A stretch of DNA of 64,000 nucleotides from Candidatus Binataceae bacterium (GTDB lineage Bacteria > Desulfobacterota > Binatia > Binatales > Binataceae): contig DATJMX010000049.1 in the NCBI GenBank assembly GCA_035508495.1, forward strand, positions 1 through 64,000, in the 5' to 3' direction. Shown here in pieces: positions 16,219-25,935 of this stretch (position 1 is the stretch's first letter; every line of letters begins with the position of its first letter). Position numbers and translations under genes: made by a program. Below the pieces are notes generated by a model, which was not told the origin of the DNA, searched no databases, and was given only the letters and a program-made list of their open reading frames with translations.

Positions 16219-17742
16219 ATGGTCATGCGGAAGAGCGGCGCATTTGCGCTGCTGGGGATAGCTCTTACCTTTTTTGCCCAGGCGCACGCCGTTCTCGCCG
16301 ACGACGCGGCGGGCGGCGGTTCCGATCTTGCCGCGATCAAACATGAAATTGTCATCCTCAAGCAGAACGATCAGGCCCAGCGCAAGCGGCTCGACGACGA
16401 AGACAAACTAATCAAGTCGTTGGAACGCAAATTACAGGGTGTTGAAGGCAGCAATCACGATCTGAGTAATAAGGAACAAGCACTCGAAATAACCAATACT
16501 CATTTGCAGAGCGAGACCACCGCACAACTCCAGCAAATGGAACAGCATTTGAGCGACTCAATCTCACCAAATGAATTCGATTCCGCGATCAATCGCTATC
16601 TCGGCACGCATCAGTTCACGTTGGTCGGCGGAGCCGCGGGCGAGTTCATTTACGATCGCCAAAATGCTCAGAACACGTTCTCGCTGCTCTTTGAGCCAAT
16701 ATTTCTATATCGCCTGAATGATTGGATTCTTTTCGAAGGCTCCATCGAAGCCAGTCTGCCGCAAGGATCCGGCGCGGACTTCGAATTGCCAGTCGCCACA
16801 GCTCATTTCTTTCTCAATGACTATATGGAGATTAATGCCGGTATTTTCGACCAGCCGTTCGGCGATTTCTACGAGGATCAAAGTCCAGTCTGGGTCAATC
16901 GTTTCATTACTGCGCCGTTAATGTACGGCGTCAATCCGATTATCCCTCCCACCGATGTAGGAATGCAGGTCCGCGGCGGCCTGCAGTGGGGGAAACTCGG
17001 CCAGGATTTCGACTACACTACCTGGGCCGCAAACGGACCGAGCTTTGACTCCTCGCTCCCGGAGCCCGTCGCAGGACAGGCGCTCAATGGACAAAACAAT
17101 ATCGGCGTGAACACCAACGGCCGTGCGATGGGTGCGCGGTTCCGAGTCTATCCTTTCCCCCTCGACTCACCCCTCGGCAGGCTCGAACTGGGAGCCTCGA
17201 CCTACGATGGCAAATGGCAGGATTCGCTGTGGTTCAACTCGTGGGGAGTCGATTTCGCCTACCTCAATGGAAACCTCCAGGCGCGCGGCGAATTTGCAGA
17301 AACGTATCGGCAGATGCCAGCCGGCACGCCCTCGGCCGACAATCGCCAGGGATGGTACGTGCAGGCGGGCTACTTCCTGCAGGGGATACCCTCGGTGCAC
17401 ATGGGCGACAAAGTCGATGACCTGATCCATCGCCTCGAACCACTCGTCAGGTACTCCGGGGTTAATCAGCGCGCGGTCGTCGCCGACGAGGTTCCGACCA
17501 CTCCCTCGTTCGGTTTCAGCGGTTCGGCGGCGGTTTTCTCTCCTCACGCGCGCGAAGTCGCGCTGGGACTCGATTACTGGATAGCGCCGTCGATCGTCTG
17601 GCAGACCGAGGCCGATTTCGAATTGCCGCAAAGCGGCGGATACAGCCTGACCTTCAACGGTGCGCAGACGCCCACCTCTACCGCGGTCAATCATCCGCAG
17701 AACGATTTCGCGCTGATTACCCAGTTCGCAATTGGCTTTTGA
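16219..17742 (+). CDS. Outer-membrane porin-like protein with N-terminal coiled coil
   Basis: This 507-residue protein has a signal peptide (FALLGIALTFFAQAHAVLAD), a coiled coil at about residues 35-115 (LAAIKHEIVILKQNDQAQRK and following heptads), and then a long beta-rich domain with many aromatic-flanked strands, ending in TQFAIGF with the C-terminal Phe typical of outer-membrane barrels. The layout resembles phosphate-selective-porin-like and other trimeric porins whose coiled coil spans the periplasm. It precedes the small cytochrome and cupredoxin genes on the same strand and overlaps the frame of the next. Its solute is not predictable. Confidence 0.78.
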   Translation: MVMRKSGAFALLGIALTFFAQAHAVLADDAAGGGSDLAAIKHEIVILKQNDQAQRKRLDDEDKLIKSLERKLQGVEGSNHDLSNKEQALEITNTHLQSETTAQLQQMEQHLSDSISPNEFDSAINRYLGTHQFTLVGGAAGEFIYDRQNAQNTFSLLFEPIFLYRLNDWILFEGSIEASLPQGSGADFELPVATAHFFLNDYMEINAGIFDQPFGDFYEDQSPVWVNRFITAPLMYGVNPIIPPTDVGMQVRGGLQWGKLGQDFDYTTWAANGPSFDSSLPEPVAGQALNGQNNIGVNTNGRAMGARFRVYPFPLDSPLGRLELGASTYDGKWQDSLWFNSWGVDFAYLNGNLQARGEFAETYRQMPAGTPSADNRQGWYVQAGYFLQGIPSVHMGDKVDDLIHRLEPLVRYSGVNQRAVVADEVPTTPSFGFSGSAAVFSPHAREVALGLDYWIAPSIVWQTEADFELPQSGGYSLTFNGAQTPTSTAVNHPQNDFALITQFAIGF

Positions 17743-17758
17743 AATACAGAAGAAGACG

Positions 17759-18040
17759 ATGATGAGAACACTCCAGATAACCGCGATTCTGGCTTTAATG
17801 ACGCTGGCCGTGGCCCCCACCTCGCGCGCCGGACAGGAAGTCAGCGCGGAGCAACGAAAGCTCGCAATGGAAGGGGCGCAGTTGTGGCCGATCTATTGCG
17901 CGCAGTGCCATAACGCGCGGCCCGGTTCCGAATTTTCGCCCAACCAATGGAACGCGATCACGATGCATATGCGCACGCAGTCGAATATGCCCGCGAAAAA
18001 CATCCGGGCAATCACCGAGTTCCTCAAGACGGTTCGTTAA
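17759..18040 (+). CDS. Small c-type cytochrome-like protein
   Basis: This protein of about 93 residues has a signal peptide (MMRTLQITAILALMTLAVAP, cleaved near SRAGQ) and one haem-binding motif CAQCH in WPIYCAQCHNARPGSEFSPN. Met residues in MHMRTQSNMP could supply the sixth ligand. It would be a periplasmic electron carrier. The open frame extends 5' into the porin gene; I chose the ATG pair at 17759/17762 because the signal peptide begins there and AGAAG precedes it. It is followed by the cupredoxin gene after 30 bases, suggesting a shared electron-transfer role. Confidence 0.82.
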   Translation: MMRTLQITAILALMTLAVAPTSRAGQEVSAEQRKLAMEGAQLWPIYCAQCHNARPGSEFSPNQWNAITMHMRTQSNMPAKNIRAITEFLKTVR

Positions 18041-18070
18041 TTCTTCGGCAATGTACTTTGGAGGTTAGCA

Positions 18071-18505
18071 ATGATCCGCAGGCAGACAACAATATCGAAT
18101 ACAGTCAAGCGGGTCGCGGCAGCGACGGCTGCTATCGCTGTGATCGTCGGGGCCGGCACGGTCCGCGCCGGACAAAAACCGTCCGTTATTATTAAAATGG
18201 TGGATATGCCGGCCAGTTTCGAGCCACCGGACGTCACGATCAAGGTCGGCGACACGGTCGAGTGGAAAAACGCCGGTAACTCAGTACATCACGCGACCAG
18301 CGATCCTTCCGAAGCTATGAAACCTGGCGATGCGAGCACGCCGAGCGGAGCCAAGGCGTTCGACTCCGGTTTCCTGCATCCGGGCGATACCTACTCACAT
18401 ACTTTCACCGAGCCGGGGATCTACAACTATGTATGCGCGCCCCACGAGACCTCGGGCATGAAGGGCAAGATCGTGGTAGTTCCCAAGGACCAGGCCGCGC
18501 GCTGA
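18071..18505 (+). CDS. Plastocyanin/azurin-like cupredoxin
   Basis: This 144-residue exported protein (signal peptide through VRAGQ) has the cupredoxin fold: VTIKVGDTVEWKNAGNSVHH gives the first copper His, and YVCAPHETSGMKGKI gives Cys, His and Met, a complete type 1 copper site. A GGAGG-like ribosome site precedes the ATG. It follows a c-type cytochrome and a porin, so these are probably periplasmic electron carriers of one pathway. A strong terminator lies just beyond the stop. Confidence 0.92.
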   Translation: MIRRQTTISNTVKRVAAATAAIAVIVGAGTVRAGQKPSVIIKMVDMPASFEPPDVTIKVGDTVEWKNAGNSVHHATSDPSEAMKPGDASTPSGAKAFDSGFLHPGDTYSHTFTEPGIYNYVCAPHETSGMKGKIVVVPKDQAAR

Positions 18506-18521
18506 CAGTGAATGGAAATGA

Positions 18522-18553
18522 AAAAGGCTGAACTACTCAGTCCAGCCTTTTCA
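18522..18553. terminator. Bidirectional intrinsic terminator
   Basis: The sequence AAAAGGCTG ... CAGCCTTTT forms a stem with A and T runs on both sides, serving the cupredoxin gene on the plus strand and the chemoreceptor gene on the minus strand. Confidence 0.82.
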
Positions 18554-18585
18554 TCTTGTTCATTCGCGCGAGACCGCGCGTATCT

Positions 18586-20262
18586 TTATGCGGCAGCTTC
18601 TCCAACCGTCCGGGATCGCCGGTTCGTGCGGGCTTTTGAATGCGACGAGCCGTCGTCGATCTTGAAGTGCTCAACCACGCCGCTGAGCGCCGTCGCGAGG
18701 CGCAACAGTTCATCCGCCGCCTGCTGCGCGCCGCTCGCCGAAGCTTGAGTATCGCTGGCAGTCTGCGCAACGCCGGTGATGTTGCTGGAGATCTCGACGC
18801 TGCCCTTGGAAGTCTCCGCGATGTTGCGGGCGATCTCGTTGGTCGCAGCCGTCTGCTCTTCGACCGCACTGGCGATTGTATTTTGAATATCATTGATGCG
18901 CGCAATGACGGCGGTGATTTCGTCAATCGCGGCTACCGCACTGTTCGCATCGAGCTGGATCTTTTCGACCTTGGTGCTGATGTCTTCGGTCGCCTTTGCC
19001 GTCTCCTTGGCGAGTTCTTTCACTTCGTTGGCGACAACGGCGAACCCCTTGCCAGCCTCGCCCGCGCGGGCCGCTTCGATCGTCGCATTCAGCGCAAGCA
19101 GGTTCGTCTGCTCGGCGATCGCGGTAATTACCTTGATAACTTTGCCGATCTCGCCGCTCGACTCCCGCAGCATTGTCATGGTCGCGTTGGTACTTTGCGC
19201 GAGTTGCGCGGCAGAACTTGCTACTTCGGCAGCCTGCGACGCATTCTTGGCGATCTCCTTGATCGATGAGGTCATTTCCTCGGTCGCAGTAGCTACTGTC
19301 TGGACGTTCTGACTAACTTGCTCGGCGGCGGCGGAGACCGCATTGGCCTGCGACGTGGTGGAGTCGGAACTGGTCTTGAGTTGCTGACTCGTCGCCGAGA
19401 GCTCCGACGAAGCGCTCGACAAGACCTGCACCTCGGAGTTGATTTCCGACATGGTAGTCGTCAGCTCATCGGCCATGCGGTTGAGCGCATCGCCCATCTG
19501 CGCGACTTCATCCTTGCCGTCGATCTCGAGCCTGGGCGTCAGGTCTCCACCGGCGATCTGATGCAGCACCTTCATCGTCGCGATCAACGGATTTGCGATT
19601 CCAGTCGAAACGACCACGCTGAGAACGCCAACCAATCCGATCACCGCGAGCGCCACCACGATCAGCATGAATGATCGCGACGCCACCATTGACGCAGCCT
19701 GTTTTTCGAGAGATTGGACCTGGGCCTCGGCTAACTCACCAAGTTCCTTGCTGGCCGTTTCGTGTTCGGCGAAAGCTGCGACCAACTGCTTACGAACGTT
19801 TGCCGCGTCCGTTAACTTGCCGGCTTGAACAAGCGGAATGTACTGGGAATCGGCCAGATCGAGATAATTCTTGGCCGCCGAATAGGACTTGGCAATCAAC
19901 TCTCCCTCGGGACCGGATGGCGAGTGCGTCGCCCAATAATCATGCCCAGCCTCGAACGAGGCCTTCGCTTTTTTGAATCTGGCGACGTCCGCGCTTAGAT
20001 TATCCAGACTCTTGTCCTGCACATCGAGTGCGATCAGTACGACCGAAAGGCGCGCTTCGAGAAGTAATTCATCAGGAGGCGTATATTCGTCCAGTATTCT
20101 CTGCTGTAGCGCGACGTGCTCATATGCCGCTCCCCCGATCTTCACGTCGTTTACCGTGACGTAGCTAAGTCCCGCGAAGATGAAGAGACCAGCAAGGAAT
20201 ATCCCCGACAGCAGCAATAGTTTCTTCTTAACCGTTACGTCCTTTAGCCCGACTATTTTCAC
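18586..20262 (-). CDS. Methyl-accepting chemotaxis protein
   Basis: The 558-residue receptor has a first membrane helix ([20 protein letters not shown]), a four-helix periplasmic sensing domain of about 150 residues, a second membrane helix ([20 protein letters not shown], near residues 198-218), a HAMP domain ([20 protein letters not shown]) and a long cytoplasmic helical domain. The conserved signalling tip reads [20 protein letters not shown]. It ends in an Arg/Ser-rich tail with no NWETF-type CheR pentapeptide. No chemotaxis kinase genes are near. The ligand is unknown. Confidence 0.95.
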   Translation of the reverse strand: MKIVGLKDVTVKKKLLLLSGIFLAGLFIFAGLSYVTVNDVKIGGAAYEHVALQQRILDEYTPPDELLLEARLSVVLIALDVQDKSLDNLSADVARFKKAKASFEAGHDYWATHSPSGPEGELIAKSYSAAKNYLDLADSQYIPLVQAGKLTDAANVRKQLVAAFAEHETASKELGELAEAQVQSLEKQAASMVASRSFMLIVVALAVIGLVGVLSVVVSTGIANPLIATMKVLHQIAGGDLTPRLEIDGKDEVAQMGDALNRMADELTTTMSEINSEVQVLSSASSELSATSQQLKTSSDSTTSQANAVSAAAEQVSQNVQTVATATEEMTSSIKEIAKNASQAAEVASSAAQLAQSTNATMTMLRESSGEIGKVIKVITAIAEQTNLLALNATIEAARAGEAGKGFAVVANEVKELAKETAKATEDISTKVEKIQLDANSAVAAIDEITAVIARINDIQNTIASAVEEQTAATNEIARNIAETSKGSVEISSNITGVAQTASDTQASASGAQQAADELLRLATALSGVVEHFKIDDGSSHSKARTNRRSRTVGEAAA

Positions 20263-20581
20263 AGCTCTCTCCGTATTTGCTATTTGCGATGCCGACCCGT
20301 GCCCGCACGATTAGAAAGGCAAGCACGATGCCATTGCGTTGGCAGATGGCATCCAGGTGCTGAGATGCGCCTGTGCTGACGCACACAAGCTTTTGGTTTG
20401 CTTTGTGACGCGGGCGTGGGAGTCGATACGTTCGCGCCGGGTGTTTCGATTTCGTGACAACTCGCTCGAAAATGGCACACCTCGAGAGCGCGGCCTCACA
20501 GCCTGGTCGGCGAGCAGCGGGTGCTGGGTGCCTTCGTGTAGTTCATGTTAAGGTCACAACCGGTCATCAGGAGCGGGTGCG
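20263..20581. other. Divergent intergenic region
   Basis: These 319 bases separate the chemoreceptor from the divergent methyltransferase gene. Overlapping short frames look non-coding. The region must hold promoters for both genes, but I can point to no convincing -35/-10 pair. An AGGAG at its right end serves the methyltransferase. Confidence 0.4.
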
Positions 20582-21316
20582 GTGTACACGAAATCGGCGA
20601 AGTTCTACGACGCGATCTACTCGTTCAAGAACTACGCGGCTGAGGCGGAGATTCTGCGCAAGGCAGTTAACCTCAACCTGCGGACGGGAGGGCGGCGGCT
20701 GCTCGACGTGGCATGCGGCACCGGCAGCCACCTTGCAATTCTGCGCGGCGATTTCGACGTCGAAGGACTCGACAACAGCGAGGATCAGATCGAGGTAGCG
20801 CGCGCCAAGCTCGCCGGGGTTCCGTTACATCGCGGCGACATGATCGACTTCGATCTCGGCCGCACTTTCGATGTGGTCACCTGCCTGTTCAGCTCGATTG
20901 GGTACATGAAGACGGTTGAGCGAATGACTCTCACGATCGCAAATCTCGCGCGCCACGTCCGCAGCGGCGGTCTGCTGATCGTTGAGCCGTGGCTTCAGCC
21001 CGGCAGCTTCAAACCGGGACACCTGGATGGGCGATTTGTCGATACGCCCGATCTCAAGATCGCGCGGATGATCATTCATCGCGTGAAGGACAACCTTTCG
21101 ATTTTCGACGAGCAATACATGGTCGGAACTCGCGAAGGCATCGAGTTCATCAGCCAGCATCATGAGCTCGGACTCTTCACGCGCATTCAGTACCTCAACG
21201 CTTTCGCGGACGCGGGGATGCGCGCGACTTGGGACGAACAGGGACTGATCGGTCGAGGCCTCATCGTCGGCATCAAGGTCGGCAGCGAAGAAGATGGCCC
21301 GCGACGCGATCATTGA
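20582..21316 (+). CDS. Class I SAM-dependent methyltransferase
   Basis: This 244-residue protein starts at GTG behind AGGAG. It has motif I LLDVACGTGSHLA (residues 40-52), the acidic ribose-binding residue in VEGLDNSEDQI, and FDVVTCLFSSIGYM as motif III/IV. The order is that of small-molecule methyltransferases, similar to those acting on deoxysugars or methylating amines. The C-terminal domain (FISQHHELGLFTRIQYLNAF) contains the substrate site and is not diagnostic. It stands about 100 bases upstream of an LLM-type oxidoreductase in the same direction. Confidence 0.88.
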   Translation: MYTKSAKFYDAIYSFKNYAAEAEILRKAVNLNLRTGGRRLLDVACGTGSHLAILRGDFDVEGLDNSEDQIEVARAKLAGVPLHRGDMIDFDLGRTFDVVTCLFSSIGYMKTVERMTLTIANLARHVRSGGLLIVEPWLQPGSFKPGHLDGRFVDTPDLKIARMIIHRVKDNLSIFDEQYMVGTREGIEFISQHHELGLFTRIQYLNAFADAGMRATWDEQGLIGRGLIVGIKVGSEEDGPRRDH

Positions 21317-21415
21317 GAACGCGGCGCAATTCATCTGGAACAACGCGCGACTGCATGGCCGCGTTTGATCTTCCGGTCCGCCTCGACGACAATCCGAGCG
21401 CGGGCGGTGGTCTTT

Positions 21416-22417
21416 ATGAAATTCGGCGTGCTGCAATTCTTCAGTTGGCCTGATCGGCGCTCGACGCTGGCGACCGTGTATGAACGCGCGCTCGAGCGGA
21501 TCGAGATCATGGATCGCAGCGGCTACGACGCGGTCTGGATCACCGAGCATCACTTCAATGATTACAGCGTCTGCCCATCGATTCCCGTGATGGGTGCGTA
21601 TGCGGCGGCGCGCACGAAGCGGCTGCATATCGCGACCGGAGTGACGCTGGCGGCGTTCTATCATCCGCTGCGGCTCGCCGAGGAAATCGCGCTGCTCGAT
21701 ATACTTTCAGGCGGACGCGTATATTGGGGCGCCGGACGCGGATTCGATCCCAAAGAGTTCAGGACCTTCGGCATGACGCCGGAGGAAAGCTATCCGCGCT
21801 TCCAGGAAGCGGTCGATATAGTGATGCGCGCGTGGCGCAACCAGCGCATCACGTACAAGGGAAAGTACTATTCGTTCGACAATATCGAGGTGCTGCCGAA
21901 GCCGCTGCAGCAGCCGCATCCTCCGATGTGGGTCGCGGCTTATTCGCCGCCTGCGATCGAGTGGGCCGCATCGCAAGGCTATTCGATAATGCTCGATCCG
22001 CATTCGCCGACGTCGGTTATCGGCGAAAAGATGCAGGCCTGGCGCAAGCTGCTCGTCGAGCATGGTCACAGCTCGGAGGGCCGGGTGCTTCCGACGGTGC
22101 GCCTGGTCGCCATCGCCGCGACCGATGCGAAGGCGGCAGAGATCGCGCGCGAGGGATCGAAGTGGCTGTTGCGCACCTACGTCAATCCGACCGGCGAGCG
22201 CGGCGACAGCGATGCGATGGCCAACCGCTACGTCGATTCGATGGTAATCCACGGCACGGCGGAGCGCGTCGCCGATCAGATCGCGCGGCTCAACGAAGAG
22301 ATCGGCCTCGACTACATGATCACAGCTCCGCTCAGCCACGAAACCTTTCTGACTTTCACGGACAAGGTGCTGCCGAAGCTGGCGACCTCAGAGCCGGCAA
22401 TTACAGTCGCTCAATGA
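21416..22417 (+). CDS. LLM-class (luciferase-like) flavin-dependent oxidoreductase
   Basis: This TIM-barrel protein of about 333 residues opens MKFGVLQFFSWPD and continues with GYDAVWITEHHFNDYSVCPS, HIATGVTLAAFYHPLRLAEE and LLDILSGGRVYWGAGRGFDP, a classical bacterial-luciferase-like pattern; HPPMWVAAYSPPAIEWAA is the flavin-phosphate region. Members are FMN- or F420-dependent monooxygenases or dehydrogenases. I took the ATG at 21416 because the family start fits there; the frame extends 17 residues further. A NIPSNAP gene and a flavin monooxygenase follow on the same strand. Confidence 0.9.
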   Translation: MKFGVLQFFSWPDRRSTLATVYERALERIEIMDRSGYDAVWITEHHFNDYSVCPSIPVMGAYAAARTKRLHIATGVTLAAFYHPLRLAEEIALLDILSGGRVYWGAGRGFDPKEFRTFGMTPEESYPRFQEAVDIVMRAWRNQRITYKGKYYSFDNIEVLPKPLQQPHPPMWVAAYSPPAIEWAASQGYSIMLDPHSPTSVIGEKMQAWRKLLVEHGHSSEGRVLPTVRLVAIAATDAKAAEIAREGSKWLLRTYVNPTGERGDSDAMANRYVDSMVIHGTAERVADQIARLNEEIGLDYMITAPLSHETFLTFTDKVLPKLATSEPAITVAQ

Positions 22418-22576
22418 TGGGCACCAAGTAGTGGGCGCGCGCGACCGTGCCCGCCATTGATCGCGCGGAGTGCTGTGCGCGCCGCTCGAGGCTGAAGGTC
22501 GGTCGTTTCCATTCATCTAATCAATCTTGTCCAAACGGAATCGAAGAGCGAAAAAGAAACAGCGAGGAGATGCACA

Positions 22577-22903
22577 ATGGTTTACGAGCTTCGCGTCTAT
22601 CACTGCGTGCCGGGACGCCTGCCCGCGATCATCAAACGCTTTAATGACATCACGTGCCGACTGTTCGAGAAGCACGGAATCAAGCAGGTCGGCTTCTGGA
22701 CGGTCGCGATCGGCGAGTCGAACGCAGACCTCGTTTACATGCTGCAGTGGGAATCGCTGGCCGATCGCGACAAGCGGTTCGCCGCCTTCGGCGCGGATCC
22801 CGAATGGATCGAGGCGCGCGCCAAAAGCGAGCTGGATGGGCCTATCGTGGCCTCCATCACCAACAGCATCCTGACGCCGACGTCGTTCTCGGCGCTGAAG
22901 TAG
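22577..22903 (+). CDS. NIPSNAP-family protein
   Basis: This 108-residue protein is a single dimeric alpha/beta-barrel domain of the NIPSNAP type: MVYELRVYHCVPGRLPAIIK, RFNDITCRLFEKHGIKQVGF and WTVAIGESNADLVYMLQWES. A strong GAGGAG ribosome site precedes its ATG. NIPSNAP proteins are small accessory proteins often found with ring-oxidising enzymes; their chemistry is unclear. It lies between an LLM oxidoreductase and a Baeyer-Villiger-type monooxygenase, which suggests a shared catabolic route. Confidence 0.88.
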   Translation: MVYELRVYHCVPGRLPAIIKRFNDITCRLFEKHGIKQVGFWTVAIGESNADLVYMLQWESLADRDKRFAAFGADPEWIEARAKSELDGPIVASITNSILTPTSFSALK

Positions 22904-23087
22904 CGCGGCGCGCGATCTTAATGGTGAGCAGGGACGCTCGCGCGACTGCATTCATCGATCCTGCGCTAGCGGACGGTTTTGCTGTCCTTGAAAGTTTTCG
23001 TTAAGTCCAGTATCGAAAATTGTGCGGCGATCGCTGATCGGCGCCGACATTTCGCGGGCTCCCGCCTCGCCTTGGAGAGTTTGATCT

Positions 23088-24917
23088 ATGAGTGATGCTC
23101 AGAACATTTCCTCTGCCGGTAACGGCAATTCGGGTATGGATTTCGATCCCGATAAGCTGCGCGAGAAGTATCGCGCCGAGCGCGACCGCCGCGTACGTCC
23201 CGACGGCAACGAGCAATATGTCGAGGTGAAGGGCGACTTCAGCCGTTACATCGACGATCCCTACGTCCAGCCCGGCTACACGCGCCTGCCGCTCAAGGAC
23301 AGTGTTGAGGTTCTGGTTATCGGCGGCGGCTTCGGCGGACTGCTCGCCGCGGCGCGTCTGCGCGAGGCTGGAGTGAACGACATCCGCATCATCGAGAAGG
23401 GCGGCGACTTCGGCGGCACCTGGTACTGGAATCGCTATCCCGGCGCGCAGTGCGACATCGAGGCATACATCTACCTGCCGCTGCTCGAGGAGACGGGCTA
23501 CCTGCCGAAAGAGAAATACTCCTTCGCGCCCGAGATCCTCGCTCACGCGCGGCGTATCGGCGAGAAGTTCGACCTCTACAAGAACGCGTGCTTCCAGACC
23601 ACGATCAAAGACATCACCTGGAACGAGGAAGAGTGTCGCTGGATCGTGCGCACCGATCGCGGCGACGAGATGCGCGCGCGCTTCGTAGTCATGTCGAGTG
23701 GTCCGCTCAACCGGCCCAAGCTCCCCGGCATCGCGGGAATCGAGAGTTACAAAGGCCACACCTTCCACACGAGCCGTTGGGACTACAACTACACCGGCGG
23801 CGACACGACCGGGAATCTCAACAAGCTCGGCGACAAGAAGATCGCCGTGATCGGCACCGGCGCGACTGCGATCCAGTGCGTGCCGCATCTCGGCCGCCAC
23901 GCGAAGCATCTCTACGTCTTCCAGCGAACGCCGTCGTCGGTCGATGAGCGCGGCAACCGCCCGACCGATCCTGAATGGGCGAAGTCGCTACAGCCCGGGT
24001 GGCAGCGCCGCCGCATGGATAACTTCAACATCCTGGTGACGGGCGGTTTCCAGGAAGAAGACCTCGTGAAGGATGGATGGACCGACATCATCCGCAACCT
24101 GGCCGCGATCCTGCCGCGTACCGGCCCCGCCAACACCTCGCCCGAAGAAATCGGCAAGATGATGGAGCTCGCGGATTTCAAGAAGATGAATTCGATCCGC
24201 GCGCGCGTCGATAGCATCGTCAAAGATAAGAAGACGGCCGATGCGCTGAAGCCCTGGTATCGGCAGTTCTGCAAGCGCCCGACCTTCAACGACGAATATC
24301 TGCCCACGTTCAATCGGCCCAACGTGACGCTGGTCGATACGCAGGGACGCGGCGTCGATCGCATCACTGAAAAGGGCCTCGTGTTCGACGGCGTCGAGTA
24401 TGAAGTCGATTGCATCATCTTCGCCACGGGATTCGAGGTCGGCACGGCCTACACGCGGCGCGCGGGCTTCGAGATTTTCGGGCGCGGCGGCAAGTCGCTC
24501 ACCGATCACTGGTCGGACGGGATGAGGACTCTGCACGGCTTCTACAGCTCCGGCTTCCCCAACGTCTTCCACATGGGCCTTACGCAGAACGCGCTCACGG
24601 CGAACTTCCCGCACATGCTCGAGGAGCAGGCGCGGCATATCGCGGATGTGATCCTGCACGCGAAGTCCAACGAAGCGCGATGCATCGAGCCGACGACCGA
24701 GGCCGAAGCAGAGTGGTGCGAGACCATCAAGCAGAAGGCCGTCAACAATCTCGGCTTCCTGCAGGAATGCACTCCTGGCTATTACAACAACGAAGGCAAG
24801 CCGGGCGCGACCAAGGGCTTCGTCAGTGAGCAATACGGCGGCGGCCCGGTCGAGTTTTACAACATGGTGCGCGAGTGGCGCGCCAACGGCGAGATGAAGG
24901 GCCTGATCTTTTCCTGA
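23088..24917 (+). CDS. Flavin-containing (Baeyer-Villiger-type) monooxygenase
   Basis: The 609-residue enzyme has an N-terminal extension, the FAD Rossmann motif VLVIGGGFGG (near residue 76), GGTWYWNRYPGAQCDI typical of class B monooxygenases, the fingerprint GHTFHTSRWDY (near residue 224), the NADPH motif VIGTGATAIQC (near residue 253) and a final ATGFEVG motif. The fingerprint FxGxxxHxxxW(P/D) defines Baeyer-Villiger monooxygenases, which insert oxygen next to a ketone; the steroid and cyclohexanone branches share the N-terminal extension. It is followed by a clear terminator. Substrate is unknown, but ketone or terpenoid breakdown would match its neighbours. Confidence 0.93.
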   Translation: MSDAQNISSAGNGNSGMDFDPDKLREKYRAERDRRVRPDGNEQYVEVKGDFSRYIDDPYVQPGYTRLPLKDSVEVLVIGGGFGGLLAAARLREAGVNDIRIIEKGGDFGGTWYWNRYPGAQCDIEAYIYLPLLEETGYLPKEKYSFAPEILAHARRIGEKFDLYKNACFQTTIKDITWNEEECRWIVRTDRGDEMRARFVVMSSGPLNRPKLPGIAGIESYKGHTFHTSRWDYNYTGGDTTGNLNKLGDKKIAVIGTGATAIQCVPHLGRHAKHLYVFQRTPSSVDERGNRPTDPEWAKSLQPGWQRRRMDNFNILVTGGFQEEDLVKDGWTDIIRNLAAILPRTGPANTSPEEIGKMMELADFKKMNSIRARVDSIVKDKKTADALKPWYRQFCKRPTFNDEYLPTFNRPNVTLVDTQGRGVDRITEKGLVFDGVEYEVDCIIFATGFEVGTAYTRRAGFEIFGRGGKSLTDHWSDGMRTLHGFYSSGFPNVFHMGLTQNALTANFPHMLEEQARHIADVILHAKSNEARCIEPTTEAEAEWCETIKQKAVNNLGFLQECTPGYYNNEGKPGATKGFVSEQYGGGPVEFYNMVREWRANGEMKGLIFS

Positions 24918-24940
24918 TCTGAAAATCGATTCTGAAAACG

Positions 24941-24977
24941 AAAGAGCTGAGTCGCAAAAGCGGCCCAGCTCTTTTGC
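24941..24977 (+). terminator. Intrinsic terminator after the monooxygenase gene
   Basis: AAAGAGCTG and CAGCTCTTTT pair around a 17-base loop region, followed by a short T-run. It lies just beyond the stop of the monooxygenase gene. Confidence 0.85.
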
Positions 24978-25010
24978 ATTCAAGGAACAAACGACGCGCG
25001 AACTCTGGTT

Positions 25011-25045
25011 CCCCTTCCCGATGCGGGAAGGAGTTAGGGGGTAGG
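25011..25045. repeat. Dispersed palindromic repeat, diverged copy
   Basis: The sequence contains CCCCTTCCCG-ATG-CGGGAAGG, the same dyad found at 52392, 52840, 53037 and, decayed, 53195, followed by the shared AGTTAGGGGGTAGGT-like tail. It lies in the gap between a terminator and the convergent ferritin-like gene. Confidence 0.8.
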
Positions 25046-25092
25046 TCGTAGATTGATTCTTCAGGGTGAGAAAATCGATATTTGCTCGATAC

Positions 25093-25935
25093 TCAATACT
25101 TCCTCGCCATGTCGAACCATCCGAATCCTGGCAGACGCGAGATCGTCGCGTCGATTTCTTCCCTGCGACGGCGCCCTTCCTCGGGGTCGGCGTAAAGATA
25201 ATCTTCCAGCCGCCGCGTAGCAGGCTCGCCATGGATCGGCTGGCCGACCGGCGTCCAGAACGCCTTGATGATAGCCACCGTCAGGCGTTGCGCGGCGCGC
25301 GGACGAAGGCGTGCGCGCGCTTGATTGAAGTAAAACGAAAAATGCCGGCGCTCGTCCTTAACGATGCGCGTCAGGATCGTCGTCAGCAGCGGATGCTGTG
25401 CGCGTTCGGCCAGCGCGCGGTAGGAGTGGACGGCGACCAGCTCGTTAAGGGCGCCCCAGGTCATATGCACCGCAGGAAAATGACGCGTCATCCGCGACAG
25501 CAGGCGGGCTCCGACCTGCACGAAGCGGTCGGCGGCCGGGACGCGCCGCAGCGCCGTGAACCTCGCATCATTGACCTGTATCCCCTGCGTCGAAAGAAAC
25601 TTCTTCAGCACTTCGCCATGAAGAAACTCTTCGTAGTTCCAGCATGACAAGAAGGCCGTAATCGAAGGGTCTTCGATCACCGTCGTCGAGAGCAGCTCGC
25701 GCAGGTAGATGATGGTGTGAACCTCGACATCCATCATGTAGCCGAGGCAGAAGAGCGCTTCGTCGTCGAGCCGCGGCCCCGGGTCGCTCCAGTCGAAGGT
25801 CTCGGGACGCGTGCTTCCGCTCTGCTTCAGATACTTCTGAAGATCAAACCTCGGCTCCTCATCGGCAACCGCGGAGATTTCCGCTCGACGGTCATCGGTC
25901 GCCATGACGAGGTTGCTGATCGAATCGTGTGCCAC
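25093..25935 (-). CDS. Ferritin-like diiron protein
   Basis: This 280-residue helical protein carries two ExxH motifs, EEFLH in CWNYEEFLHGEVL and ERRHF in VKDERRHFSFYF, plus further Glu ligands in DVEVHTIIYL and LNELVAVHSY. That is a complete four-helix-bundle diiron site of the kind seen in acyl-ACP desaturases and other ferritin-like oxidases. The start is GTG at 25935; the ATG ten residues in (25905) is equally possible and neither has a good ribosome site. It lies alone between a terminator and a divergent Hsp20 gene. The substrate is unknown. Confidence 0.8.
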   Translation of the reverse strand: MAHDSISNLVMATDDRRAEISAVADEEPRFDLQKYLKQSGSTRPETFDWSDPGPRLDDEALFCLGYMMDVEVHTIIYLRELLSTTVIEDPSITAFLSCWNYEEFLHGEVLKKFLSTQGIQVNDARFTALRRVPAADRFVQVGARLLSRMTRHFPAVHMTWGALNELVAVHSYRALAERAQHPLLTTILTRIVKDERRHFSFYFNQARARLRPRAAQRLTVAIIKAFWTPVGQPIHGEPATRRLEDYLYADPEEGRRRREEIDATISRLPGFGWFDMARKY

